Of a DNA stretch of 57,206 nucleotides, positions 36,213-45,032 are shown in pieces (within the stretch, counting starts at the first letter, position 1; each line of letters starts with the position of its first letter). The notes beneath the pieces were generated by a model. That model had not been told where the DNA came from. It saw only the letters and a program-made list of their open reading frames with translations, and searched no databases. Location: positions 1 through 57,206 of the forward strand of contig NZ_JNWQ01000042.1 in assembly GCF_000716875.1 (NCBI RefSeq). Direction: 5' to 3'. This DNA comes from Streptomyces novaecaesareae. Its GTDB lineage: Bacteria > Actinomycetota > Actinomycetes > Streptomycetales > Streptomycetaceae. The position numbers were made by a program, and so were the translations under genes.

Positions 36213-37435
36213 CGGACCGCCACCCCCTTGACCTGCCCGAACTCCGACCCCTCTGGTCGGCCGTCCACGACCGCCTCTCGACCGGCCGCCCCGTCAGCCG
36301 GGTGCGGTCCGGACCGCTCGACGAGGCCGGTCGGGAGGCGTTGGCAGACCTCCTCGGACTCGACCGGCTCCCCGGCGCCGAACCGACGATCCCCCTCGCC
36401 GGACTCGACGGCGCCGTACTGGACGCCTGCGGCAGGCCCATCCGGGACGTGGTCACCGCGATCCTCGGCCCGATCCGCGACCGGGCCGCCGAGCGTGAAC
36501 TCGCGGCCGGCCGACGAGAAGCCCTCTGGGAGTGGCTGGCCGGCCATGACGTGGTCACCGCCCAGCCCGTCCTCATGGAGTGGGTCGGCCACCTGCGGAC
36601 CAACGGCCTCGTCGATGGCTCACCCGACCGTACCCGGGGCCTCCTGACCGCCGCGCTGAACGTCCTCGCCGCGCTCCCGGTCGGCGGCGAGCCACTACCG
36701 GTCCTCGCCGCCCGCCTCCTCGACGGTGACTCCCACGCCCTCGACGACGGGACCCGGCTGTCCTCCCTCGTCCTGCGCGCCCTGGCGGTGCTGTACGGCA
36801 CCGACATGCCCGACACGGCCGAGGGACGACGCGCACTCTGGAGCCGAGCCGGCGTGGCCGACGACGAGCTTTCCACCAGCGTGCTCGCGGTCGGTCTGCG
36901 CGCCGACGGCGACGGTCCGGTCGCCGGGATCGCCCGCATGTGCGCCGACGCCGGTCACCCCGTCAGCCTCACCCTTGCCCAACTCCGCACGCCCGGTGAC
37001 TACACCGGCCCCGCGGGGCCGGTGCACATCACCGAGAACCCCAGCGTGCTCGCCCTGGCACTGCGCCGCTTCGGCCCTCGCTGCCCGCCACTGGTCTGCA
37101 CCTCCGGCTGGCCCAACACTGCCGTGATCCACCTGCTGCGTCGACTCGCCGACGACGGCGCTTCCTTGCACTACCACGGCGACTTCGACGGCGAGGGCAT
37201 CCGCATCGCGGCCCACGTCCTCGCCAAGACCGGAGCGGTCCCCTGGCGGATGGCAGCCGACGACTACCAGGCCGCCGTGCCCCGGGTTCCCTCGGGCCCC
37301 GATCCGGGACGCCTCACGCCCGCACCGTGGGACCGGGCGCTCGTCGACTCGATGGCCGAACTGCGCACCGCAGTCGTCGAGGAGGTGGTCGCCGACCTCC
37401 TCCTCGACGACCTGGCGGATCACCGACACGGATAG
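36209..37435 (+). CDS. jetD: Wadjet nuclease JetD (DUF2399/TIGR02679 family)
   Basis: 408 aa. Nuclease subunit that cuts circular plasmid DNA in Wadjet systems. The Toprim-like catalytic motif HGDFDGEG (323-330; Asp325, Asp327, Glu329) is intact and matches the DxD of topoisomerase VI/Spo11-like folds. The N-terminal half (LDRLPGAEPTIPLAGLDGAV; ALWEWLAGHDVVTAQP) matches the family's arm domain. The stop is TAG at 37433-37435 and repeat copy C begins three bases later, so the defence island ends abruptly here. Confidence 0.9.
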   Translation: MTDRHPLDLPELRPLWSAVHDRLSTGRPVSRVRSGPLDEAGREALADLLGLDRLPGAEPTIPLAGLDGAVLDACGRPIRDVVTAILGPIRDRAAERELAAGRREALWEWLAGHDVVTAQPVLMEWVGHLRTNGLVDGSPDRTRGLLTAALNVLAALPVGGEPLPVLAARLLDGDSHALDDGTRLSSLVLRALAVLYGTDMPDTAEGRRALWSRAGVADDELSTSVLAVGLRADGDGPVAGIARMCADAGHPVSLTLAQLRTPGDYTGPAGPVHITENPSVLALALRRFGPRCPPLVCTSGWPNTAVIHLLRRLADDGASLHYHGDFDGEGIRIAAHVLAKTGAVPWRMAADDYQAAVPRVPSGPDPGRLTPAPWDRALVDSMAELRTAVVEEVVADLLLDDLADHRHG

Positions 37436-37437
37436 AA

Positions 37438-37531
37438 CGTCAGCCTGTTCGACGGCCGAGGGCTACCACCAGCGCTTCGGCCTCGTCCACGTCGACTTCG
37501 CCACGCAGCGGGGCACCCCCAAGGCCTCCTA
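37438..37531 (+). repeat. Dispersed repeat copy C: GH1 beta-glucosidase 3'-end remnant
   Basis: Third copy. It reads [15 protein letters not shown], then ATQRGTPKAS and an immediate TAG stop; the AYAWYRDLI part seen in copies A and B is missing. Ahead of it CTGTTCGAC joins GGCCGAG, a gap of 11 bases relative to an intact LFDNFEWAEG coding sequence. It starts three bases after jetD and ends nine bases before the stop of the LuxC-fusion gene. Confidence 0.75.
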
Positions 37532-37539
37532 GGCGGGCG

Positions 37540-40095
37540 TCACATGGTGAGCTGCCGGCGGTCGATCACTGTCCGGAGCTTGCCGCTGGTGGGCGTCCGT
37601 TCGAAGGTGGCGGAGTCGACGGTGTCGACCGTGAAGTCGAGCAGCGCCTCGTCCACGGCCGAGCGCAGTTCCGGGATGGCGGTCAGGAACGCGGTGCGGG
37701 CGGCTGCCGCGTCCTGGGCGTACCGTCCGTCGAGCCGGACGGCGGCCCGTTCGCGGCCCTCGCCGGTGTCCAGGATCAGCTGCAGCTCTCCCCGGTAGCC
37801 GAACTCCTCCTGCGCCACGGCGACGAAGCGCCGGACGTTGAAGAAGTACGTGCCGACCCGGACGACGTCCCCGTAGCGGCCGAGGAGTTCGATGCGGGGG
37901 GTGTGGCTGCCGCAGGGGCAGACTCCGTCGACCGCGCGGCCGAGGTCGCCGATCTGGTACCGCTCCAGGCGCTGGCCGGCCCGGGTGCGGCTGGTGAAGA
38001 CCAGACGGCCCGGCTGCCCGGCGGTCACCGGGCGGTCGGCCTCCGGGGCCAGGATCTCCAGGGTGTGCAGGTCGGTGAGGACGTGGTGGACCGAGCCCTC
38101 GGCATGGGTGCACTGGTACCCGAGCGGCCCCAGGTCGGTGCTGCCGTACGCCGCCGAGCGGATCAGCTCGACGCCGAACTCCTCGGTGAGCACCCGGCGT
38201 TGCTCGGCCGTGAAGTGCTCGCCGCCGTAGAACACCTTGCGGATCCCGCCGTACGCGCGCAGCGCGTCGCCCTGGTCGTGGAACAGCTGCCAGAGGTAGG
38301 ACGGCATGCCGAACACGGTGTCCGCCCGGTGCGTCACCAGCGCCTCGGCGGTGGCGGCGTGGTCGGGGCCGGCGGCGATCGGGAGCTGGGTGGCGTTGAG
38401 GCGCTCCAGGATCGAGAAGAAGCTGATGAAGCTGCCGTACATGCCGCCGCAGTAGAACAGGTTGGCGGCGCGGTCCCGGGCCGGGTCGAAGCCGGCGGCG
38501 AGCAGGCCGTCGGCGGCGGCCCGCATCTGGGTGTCGTAGTCGGCGTTGGTGAACACCGACAGGGCCGGGGCGCCGGTGCTGCCGCCGCTGCGGAAGTGGA
38601 GGTGGGCGTGTTCGGGCGCGAGGGTGCGCAGCTGCTCCTGCACCCCGGCCTTGTCCAGCAGCGGGCCGTCCGGCGCGGCGGGGACGAAGGCGGGGGCCGC
38701 CAGGTCGTCCAGGCAGGCGGTGGTGGCGAAGGCCCCGTCGGTGCGGACGCTGACACGGCGGCTGTAGCGCTGGAGGGCGTAGACGCCGTCGTGGGGTTCG
38801 CCGTGGTAGCCGTCGAGCATCCCGCCGACCGGGGTGACCCGCAGCACGCCGGCGGCGAGCACCGCCTGCGACAGCCGGGCGACATCGGCTCGACTGCCGC
38901 CGATCGCGGCGGTCTGCAGGTACCGGCGCATCGGGCGCAGCACCGTCATGACGGAGGTGCGGGGCAGCGGCTTGACCCAGACGCTGCGGTGCAGCGGCGA
39001 GGCGGCCAGGGCGGGGCGGGTGTCGGCGAGGACGCGCCAGGAGCCGTCCTCGGCGGCCAGGACCCTGGTGAGGCCGAGGTGTTCCTCCAGCCGGGCGATC
39101 AGTTCGGTGGTGGTGATCTCGGCGTGCTCGGCCGGTTCGAGGTCGGGCCGGGGCAGCTCGGCGGAGGCGTCGGCGAGGTGGGCCGCGAAGCGCTCGGCGA
39201 AGGCGAAGACCTCGTCGTCGTCCTCGGTGTCGAGGTAGATCACCTGGGGGCTGGAGCAGGCCTGCTGTTCGAAGCGGCAGACGTCGGCGGCGAGCGCGTC
39301 CAGGGTCGCCCGGTCCGACCAGGCGTCCCGGGTCAGGTAGGCGAAGGAGACCCGGTGCCCCCATTCGACCAGGCGGCAGCCGGCGGGGACCAGTTCGGAG
39401 ACCGCGCGGACGGCGTCCTCGCCGCCCCAGACCGCCACCGCGTCGGCAGGCTCGCACATCAGCCGCAGCCACTCGGTGCGTGCCGAGGGGAAGCGGAGTG
39501 CGACGATCCGGCGGGCCAGGGTGCCGGTCGGGTCGGCGGCGGCCAGTTCGGCGAGCAGGTGCTGGGCGAGCGGCGTGTCGGCGCTGCTGGTCTTCAGCAC
39601 GTTGAGGTTGCCGGTGAGCAGGCCCTCGATCACGCTCAGCGGGGCCACGGCGGCGGCGTTGCCGGGGGCGATGTGGACCAGGAGCCCGACCGGCGCCCAC
39701 GCCTCGAAGGTGGTCTCCCGCGCGTCGGGCCGGGTGAGCCGCTCGGGGCGCAGGCCGCCGAGTTCGCGACGGAGCTTGCGTTCCAGGGCCGGGCGGGCGA
39801 TCGCACCGGTGATCTCGGCGAGCGTCGCCGCCGCTTCGCCAGAGTCGACGCCGCCACCGGTGAGTTCGGCGAGGAGGCGGGTGCGGACCGGGCTGCCCGA
39901 CGTGGCGAGGGCGTCGGCGACGTGCTGGCAGGCGCTCAGCACCAGTTCGGTGGGCAGCGGTTCGGCCAGCGCCTGGGCGGCGAGGTCGGGAAGCTCGGCC
40001 AGACGCCGGGCGGCCTCCTCGTCGTCGATGAACGAGCCCTGCCAGAAGTGGGCTCCGGCCGTTGCGAGTTCGGGATTCACAGGTGCGGTGGTCAC
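37540..40095 (-). CDS. LuxC-like acyl reductase fused to a PaaK/LuxE-like ligase
   Basis: 851 aa, two enzymes in one chain. Residues about 1-430 resemble LuxC acyl-CoA (acyl-protein) reductase, an aldehyde-dehydrogenase relative: HIAPGNAAAVAPLSVIEGLL for NADPH binding (141-160) and QQACSSPQVIYL with nucleophile Cys280. Residues about 480-851 are an adenylate-forming ligase of the PaaK/LuxE type: P-loop SGGSTGAP (503-510), YQIGDLG, a CPCG pair (726-729), and a C-terminal SGKLRTVIDRR. The product would be an aldehyde made from an activated acid. GTG start in a GTGA overlap with the LuxE gene. Last gene of a five-gene operon. Confidence 0.85.
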   Translation of the reverse strand: MTTAPVNPELATAGAHFWQGSFIDDEEAARRLAELPDLAAQALAEPLPTELVLSACQHVADALATSGSPVRTRLLAELTGGGVDSGEAAATLAEITGAIARPALERKLRRELGGLRPERLTRPDARETTFEAWAPVGLLVHIAPGNAAAVAPLSVIEGLLTGNLNVLKTSSADTPLAQHLLAELAAADPTGTLARRIVALRFPSARTEWLRLMCEPADAVAVWGGEDAVRAVSELVPAGCRLVEWGHRVSFAYLTRDAWSDRATLDALAADVCRFEQQACSSPQVIYLDTEDDDEVFAFAERFAAHLADASAELPRPDLEPAEHAEITTTELIARLEEHLGLTRVLAAEDGSWRVLADTRPALAASPLHRSVWVKPLPRTSVMTVLRPMRRYLQTAAIGGSRADVARLSQAVLAAGVLRVTPVGGMLDGYHGEPHDGVYALQRYSRRVSVRTDGAFATTACLDDLAAPAFVPAAPDGPLLDKAGVQEQLRTLAPEHAHLHFRSGGSTGAPALSVFTNADYDTQMRAAADGLLAAGFDPARDRAANLFYCGGMYGSFISFFSILERLNATQLPIAAGPDHAATAEALVTHRADTVFGMPSYLWQLFHDQGDALRAYGGIRKVFYGGEHFTAEQRRVLTEEFGVELIRSAAYGSTDLGPLGYQCTHAEGSVHHVLTDLHTLEILAPEADRPVTAGQPGRLVFTSRTRAGQRLERYQIGDLGRAVDGVCPCGSHTPRIELLGRYGDVVRVGTYFFNVRRFVAVAQEEFGYRGELQLILDTGEGRERAAVRLDGRYAQDAAAARTAFLTAIPELRSAVDEALLDFTVDTVDSATFERTPTSGKLRTVIDRRQLTM

Positions 40096-41303
40096 GACAT
40101 TCCCTTCAGGAGCTCGGCGGCGGCCGCCGCGCAGTTACGGTTCCGGCTGACCCCGGCGCGGCCGTGGATGGTGAACCACGGGGTGGGCAGCGGGCAGGGG
40201 CAGTCCTGCGCGGGGTGCAGCGAGGCGAGGTCGCCCATGACGACGCTCTGCGCCGGCACCGAGGTGATGTACGGGGAGACCAGGTGGAGGAAGCCGCGTT
40301 CGCCGTACGGCAGCGGCTCCAGGGTGCGGGTGTCGCGTACGGCCGCCCGCGACCAGACCGGGACGTGCAGGCGGTGGTGCCCGCACTCGATGTACGGCAC
40401 GCAGTGCTCGACCGAGCCGAAGGTGTCGCGGATGCGGTCCGAGGGGATGCCCAGCTGCTCGGTGACCCCGGCGTAGAACTCGTCCTTGCCGATCTGCCGG
40501 TCGGTGTGCCCCTTCCAGCCGCCGCCGAGCAGGACCAGGGAGCCGGCCGGCAGTCGGAGCGGCGGCAGGCCGAGGGCGCGCATCCGCTCCAGGGTGAAGT
40601 GCAGGAACGCGGGGAAGCCCAGGATCCGTACCGGCAGGCCGTCCTCGGCGTAGCGGCGCAGCGCCGCGATGCAGCCGTGGACGTCGAACTCGTGGCCGCT
40701 GCCGGTGTGCCGCAGGGCGTGCGTGGTGTGGTTCGCCGGGGCGAAGTCGCAGAGGTAGTTGTCGGTGAACGAGGTGCCGAGCTTCAGCTGTGGAGCGGGC
40801 TCGTAGCTGTACAGCAGGTAGTTGACGGGCTGGTCAGGCGTGATCCAGCCGTAGTGGTCGAAGATCCGGGCCACCATGCGCTGCGCGGAGCGGATCGTCC
40901 AGGTGTCGAAGAACATCTGCGACTTCTGGCCGGTGGTGCCGGAGGAGGTGAGGTGGAGGAACACCTCCTCCCGGGGGATGGAGAGCACCTCGTGCCGCTT
41001 GAAGAAGTTGGCGTGCACCAGGGGCGTGCGGATCCCCTCGCCGACGGTCGGCGCCGGGGTCTCCGCCGGGCCGTCCAGCAGCGACCGGAGGAACGGCGAG
41101 CGCTGCGCGTGCCACGCGTTGGTCTCGGCCATCGCGGCGGCGAACAGGGCGTCGGCCTCCGGCCCGGCCGCGTACGGGGAGGTCAGGTCGCAGAGCTGCT
41201 GGACGTGCGGGAGTGCGGCCGGGTCGGGCACCCCGACCGGCGCGAGGTGGGCGTTCACGGGATGGACGGTCACGGGATGGCCATTCACGGGAGGGACGGT
41301 CAC
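40092..41303 (-). CDS. LuxE-like acyl-protein synthetase
   Basis: 403 aa. ATP-dependent acyl-adenylate and acyl-transfer enzyme of the LuxE family: P-loop LTSSGTTGQKSQMFFD (118-133), SVEHCVPYIECGHHRLH with a candidate acyl-accepting Cys, and the ending CPCPLPTPWF, IHGRAGVSRNRNC. In bioluminescence LuxE supplies acyl groups to LuxC. GTG 41303 overlaps the upstream GNAT stop. The N-terminus contains a 10-residue duplication made by a 30-bp period repeat, so GTG codons inside it could also start translation. Confidence 0.85.
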   Translation of the reverse strand: MTVPPVNGHPVTVHPVNAHLAPVGVPDPAALPHVQQLCDLTSPYAAGPEADALFAAAMAETNAWHAQRSPFLRSLLDGPAETPAPTVGEGIRTPLVHANFFKRHEVLSIPREEVFLHLTSSGTTGQKSQMFFDTWTIRSAQRMVARIFDHYGWITPDQPVNYLLYSYEPAPQLKLGTSFTDNYLCDFAPANHTTHALRHTGSGHEFDVHGCIAALRRYAEDGLPVRILGFPAFLHFTLERMRALGLPPLRLPAGSLVLLGGGWKGHTDRQIGKDEFYAGVTEQLGIPSDRIRDTFGSVEHCVPYIECGHHRLHVPVWSRAAVRDTRTLEPLPYGERGFLHLVSPYITSVPAQSVVMGDLASLHPAQDCPCPLPTPWFTIHGRAGVSRNRNCAAAAAELLKGMS

Positions 41304-41306
41304 GGG
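41254..41306. repeat. 30-bp-period direct repeat at the luxE-like start
   Basis: Two 23-base copies (41254-41276 and 41284-41306) differ at one position. They encode the duplicated TVxPVN-type residues at the N-terminus of the LuxE-like protein and span its start codon. Confidence 0.75.
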
Positions 41307-42445
41307 GCAACCTCGGGAAGCGGTAGGTAGGTCGAGGTCCAGGCGGTCAGGTAGGCCGCCAGGTACGGCTGGAGCGGTCCGCTGACGGATGTGGTCCTGA
41401 AGTCGATCTGACGGCTGGTGCGGGACAGCACCACGTAGTCGTGGAAGCGGTCGCCGATCCGGCGCATCGCCGGGTAGACGGCGCTCGGGATGAACCCGGC
41501 GGCCAGGAAGGCGCCGAGCCCGGCGGTGTCGGCCAGCGGCAGCAGGGTCTCGACGTAGTCGGCGCCCGCGCGGGTGACGGCCGCCATCAGCGGCTCCAGA
41601 GCCCCGGTGACGGCCGCCGGGGACGGGTGCACCGCGATCAGCGAGCAGCTCGCCGCGGCCTGGTCCAGGTCGGCGTACGCCTCGAACGAGCCGTCCGGCG
41701 GGGTGAGCACGGCGTTCGGGAGGTGCAGCGGGAAGAACCGCTCTCCCGGGTCGGGGAAGAGTTCGAGGAAGCGGCGGCGGACGAAGCCGGGTGCGGCGAT
41801 CAGCTCCATCGGCGCCGTCACCGGCGCGGTCCGACCGGCGGGCCGGGCGGGGGCGTCCGTCGGGCGGGGGCGGCCGTAGTCGACGCCGGTGCTCTGCCGG
41901 GCCGCTTCCAGCAGCGGGACCAGGGCTCCCGGCACCAGGCCGACGTCCTCCCGGCGGGCCAGGACGCCGTCGGCGTGCCGGGCGAACAGCGCGAGGCTCT
42001 CGCATCCGGCGACCTCGACGGCGTTCGGCATCAGGCCCAGGGCCTGGAAGCCGTTGCGGGCGAAGACCTGCTGCGGACCGGCGGTGACCACCCGGACGGT
42101 CGCGTAGACCGAGTCCAGCGTGCCGGTGGCGAAGGCGTCCGCGCAGACGGAGGCGGTCAGCCGGCCGGCCAGCCCGCCGCCCCGCTGCTCGGGGTGGACC
42201 GCCAGGCCCACCAGCTTGCCGATCCGGCCGCCGGGGTCGGTCTGCACCGCCACCGACCCGGCCAGGCGGTCGGCGCCCTCGTGGCGTGCGGTCAACCAGT
42301 GGGTGTGCGGGTCGTCGATCAGACGGCGCATCTCCTCCGGGTCACTGCCGAGTGCGACCGGATAGCCGTGGCCGTAGACGTCGAAGTAGAGCTGCCGCAG
42401 CTGCGCGACGTCCTGCGGGGCCGCAGGGGCGATCGTCACGGTCAT
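41300..42445 (-). CDS. GNAT N-acyltransferase, apparently tandem
   Basis: 381 aa. The first half (1-150) is a clear GNAT domain: GKLVGLAVHPEQRGGGLAGRL (76-95) is the acetyl-CoA-binding motif, with FARNGFQALG after it. The second half (about 220-381) also looks GNAT-like but without the glycine-rich motif: DYVETLLPLADTAGLGAFLAAGFIP followed by DYVVLSR. Likely transfers an acyl group to an amine or to a carrier intermediate of this pathway. ATG in an ATGA overlap with the MFS gene. Confidence 0.8.
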   Translation of the reverse strand: MTVTIAPAAPQDVAQLRQLYFDVYGHGYPVALGSDPEEMRRLIDDPHTHWLTARHEGADRLAGSVAVQTDPGGRIGKLVGLAVHPEQRGGGLAGRLTASVCADAFATGTLDSVYATVRVVTAGPQQVFARNGFQALGLMPNAVEVAGCESLALFARHADGVLARREDVGLVPGALVPLLEAARQSTGVDYGRPRPTDAPARPAGRTAPVTAPMELIAAPGFVRRRFLELFPDPGERFFPLHLPNAVLTPPDGSFEAYADLDQAAASCSLIAVHPSPAAVTGALEPLMAAVTRAGADYVETLLPLADTAGLGAFLAAGFIPSAVYPAMRRIGDRFHDYVVLSRTSRQIDFRTTSVSGPLQPYLAAYLTAWTSTYLPLPEVAP

Positions 42446-43773
42446 CGCATGTCCCCAACGTGCTCGTCCCCAACGTGCTCGTCCTCGACGTGCTTTTCCT
42501 CGACGTGCTGGTCCTCGACGCGCTGGTCCGTCGGCTCGCACCGGCCGGTCCACCACAGCGCGGCGGCGACGGGCACGACGCCGAGGGCCTGGACCAGGCA
42601 CAGCGTCCGCGGCGAGAAGTGGTCGCCGAGCAGGCCGAACACCAGCGATGACACCGGGAAGGTCGCCCCGAGCAAGGCCTGCATGACCGCGAAGAAACCG
42701 GGCCGGTCCTCGGCCGGCACCAGCCGCTGGAACAGCGCCACGAACCGCACGCCGATCACGCCCACACACCAGCCGGCGACCGCCATCGACCCGACGGCCG
42801 GGGCCGGTCCGGCGGCCAGGCCGGGCAGACCGGGCAGGCCGAGCGCGGCGGCCATCAGGCCCAGGCATCCGGCGCCGACTGCGGTCGGCGTGCCCGGGAT
42901 TCGGCCGCCCGTGAAGGAGCCCACCAGTGTGCCGGCGCCGAGGGCCGCCTCCAGGGCCGCGACGGTCGAGCCGTCCGCGTGCAGCACCGTCCGGGTGTAC
43001 AGCGGCATCACCACGAACACCGCCGTGGTGAACACGTTCGCCGCGGTGAAGCAGAGCAGCACGCGGCGGATGAACGGCAGTTCGGCCAGGATGCGGCGCA
43101 GGGGCCGCCGGGTGGCGGGCGGCGGGCCGTCCGCGGTCGCCGCGCCCGGGGCGGCGGGGAACCGGGTCGTGCCGATCAGGGCGGCCGCCAGCAGGTAGGC
43201 ACCGGCGCATCCGGCGACGATGCCGGCCAGGCCCGCGCCGTCGACCACCAGCGGGCCGAGCAGCCCGCCGGCGAGGCCGGCCAGCGACTGGGTGGCGAGC
43301 TCGAAGCCGGTCGCGGCCTCGATGTCGGCGTCCTCGACCAGCTCGGGAACGGAGGTGGTCAGGCAGGGGTCGAAGACCGCCTGGCAGCCCGCCAGCAGCA
43401 GCGCGGCACCGTACGGGACGGCCATCGGCGGTGTCGCGGCGTACGTCCAGCCGGCCGTGCCGAGGGCGACCAGACCGGCGACGGCCGCCGAGGCGCCCAG
43501 CACCGTGCGGTGCGGGCGGCGGGCGATGAGCGCGGCCACCAGCGGGGCCAGTGCGACCGCGGGCAGGGTGCTGACGGCGAGGAAGGCGCCGGAGGCGAGG
43601 CCGCGGTCCGCGCCTGCGGCGTAGCCGACCAGCCACCACACCGCGCCGACCTGGAACATCCGTCCGGCGGCCTGGGTGAGGACCTGCGCGACCCAGACGG
43701 CGGCGAAGCGCCGGTTGCGCAGGACGAGCGGCGGGCGGCGGGCGGCCGTCTCGGTCGCCTGGGCCGCCGTCAC
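42442..43773 (-). CDS. MFS transporter with His/Glu/Asp-rich C-terminal repeats
   Basis: 443 aa, about 12 hydrophobic segments; RNRRFAAVWVAQVLTQAAGRM at the N-terminus and a central loop near residue 205-220 fit the MFS_3 (enterobactin exporter-like) group. Probably exports the cluster's product or a toxic intermediate. The cytoplasmic tail is made of pentapeptide repeats HVEEK, HVEDE, HVGDE and similar, encoded by 15-bp tandem repeats. GTG start overlapping the ligase stop as GTGA. Confidence 0.85.
   Translation of the reverse strand: MTAAQATETAARRPPLVLRNRRFAAVWVAQVLTQAAGRMFQVGAVWWLVGYAAGADRGLASGAFLAVSTLPAVALAPLVAALIARRPHRTVLGASAAVAGLVALGTAGWTYAATPPMAVPYGAALLLAGCQAVFDPCLTTSVPELVEDADIEAATGFELATQSLAGLAGGLLGPLVVDGAGLAGIVAGCAGAYLLAAALIGTTRFPAAPGAATADGPPPATRRPLRRILAELPFIRRVLLCFTAANVFTTAVFVVMPLYTRTVLHADGSTVAALEAALGAGTLVGSFTGGRIPGTPTAVGAGCLGLMAAALGLPGLPGLAAGPAPAVGSMAVAGWCVGVIGVRFVALFQRLVPAEDRPGFFAVMQALLGATFPVSSLVFGLLGDHFSPRTLCLVQALGVVPVAAALWWTGRCEPTDQRVEDQHVEEKHVEDEHVGDEHVGDMR
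42451..42525. repeat. 15-bp tandem repeat in the MFS 3' end
   Basis: Five 15-bp units (the first two identical, GTCCCCAACGTGCTC) encode the pentapeptide tail of the MFS protein in frame, so copy-number change would not break the gene. Confidence 0.8.
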
Positions 43774-45032
43774 GAGTGCGGCCGTTCGTCGAGGACGCGG
43801 ATCAGCTTGCCGGTCCGCGTGTTGACGGCGAGTTCGTGCGGACGTACCCAGCTGACGGACAGCGGGTGGACGTAGCCGGCGGCGACCGCCTCCGGGTACA
43901 GCGGCCGCGCCGTGTGGATGCCGGCCGTGACCGCGGCGGCCAGCTCGGGGAGCCCGGTGGGGTTCCCGTCGCAGGCCAGGCGCAGGACCAGCCCGTCCCG
44001 GCCGTCCCAGCGGCGGACCACCAGCTGCACGCCGACCACCCGGCCGGCCGGGTCGGCGGCCCGGACGAGGTCGAGCACGTCCTCGGTGTACAGCGACACC
44101 GGCCCCACCCGTACGCCCTCCTGGGCCCGGCCGAGGATCCGGAACTGCCCGGTGGCGAGGTCGGTCCATTCCGCGCGGTCCCCGACGGGGTAGCGCAGCA
44201 GGGGCATCAGCCGTCGCCGCAGGTCGGTCACCACGACCCGGCCCGGTACGCCCTCGGCGTCGATCGGCTCGCCGGTGTGGTCGTCGAGGATCTCCACCAC
44301 CGTCTCCGGGGTGAACGCCCGGTGCACCCGGGTGTCCGGCCCCGGTACCGGCCGGCCGAGCAGCCCGGCATCGACGGCCGCGTAACCGATCGACGAGACG
44401 CGGGAGTTGGGGAACACCTTGCGCAGCAGCGGCTGCTGGTCCTGGTAGAGGCCCTCGCCGCCGAACAGCAGCAGCTCCACGGACGGGAGTTCGCGGCCGG
44501 AGGCCAGGAGGTGGTCGGCCAGTGCGCACAGCGTCGTCGGGGTGCCGGCCACCACCTCGACCTCGAACTGTTCCAGGGTCTGCGCGGTCGACTCCAGGGG
44601 CGCCGCCCCGCCGATCGGCAGCCGGACGTTGGAGACGGGCGAGCGGTGCAGGGAGTCGAGGATGAAGGTGTAGCTGGCGTACAGGTCGCCCGCGTAGAAG
44701 AGATCGGCGACCCGGTGCCCCGGGCGCAGCCCGGCGTCGACCAGCCCGGCGCCGAAGGAGGTGGTGAACTCCCGCCACTCCTCCCGGCTGTAGAACGAGA
44801 ACTTCGGCGAGCCGGTGGTGCCGCCGCTCTTGAAGACCACCGCCTCCTCCAGCGGCCCGGTCAGCAGCCGGTTGGCGCGAGGCGTGTTGGCCTGCCAGAA
44901 CTCGGCCTGCGGGACGACCGGGAGATCGGTCAGCTGCGTGGCCGAGGTGGGTAGGCCGGCGTAGAGGTCGGCATAGAAAGGTGAGTTGTGGCGGGCGAAG
45001 CGTATGAGTTCCGCGATGGGTTGAACGGGCAT
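43770..45032 (-). CDS. PaaK-like adenylate-forming ligase
   Basis: 420 aa. Phenylacetate-CoA-ligase-like enzyme: N-terminal FARHNSPFYADLY, P-loop FKSGGTTGSPK (67-77), FGGEGLYQDQQPL, PLLRYPVGDRAEW, and the C-terminal VNTRTGKLIRVLDER with the catalytic Lys. Activates a carboxylic acid as first step of the cluster. First gene of the operon; ATG 45032 is preferred over longer frames because AGGA lies five bases upstream and homology begins here. Substrate unknown. Confidence 0.85.
   Translation of the reverse strand: MPVQPIAELIRFARHNSPFYADLYAGLPTSATQLTDLPVVPQAEFWQANTPRANRLLTGPLEEAVVFKSGGTTGSPKFSFYSREEWREFTTSFGAGLVDAGLRPGHRVADLFYAGDLYASYTFILDSLHRSPVSNVRLPIGGAAPLESTAQTLEQFEVEVVAGTPTTLCALADHLLASGRELPSVELLLFGGEGLYQDQQPLLRKVFPNSRVSSIGYAAVDAGLLGRPVPGPDTRVHRAFTPETVVEILDDHTGEPIDAEGVPGRVVVTDLRRRLMPLLRYPVGDRAEWTDLATGQFRILGRAQEGVRVGPVSLYTEDVLDLVRAADPAGRVVGVQLVVRRWDGRDGLVLRLACDGNPTGLPELAAAVTAGIHTARPLYPEAVAAGYVHPLSVSWVRPHELAVNTRTGKLIRVLDERPHS

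Noticed and set aside
37327..40476. 1049-codon rightward open frame over the LuxC-fusion gene
   Set aside because: Antisense shadow of a well-supported gene; Gly/Val/Ala-rich low-complexity translation with no family motif.
37540..41303. Bioluminescence (lux) operon
   Set aside because: LuxC- and LuxE-like enzymes are present but no luciferase subunits or LuxD; the exporter, GNAT and extra ligases indicate another pathway.
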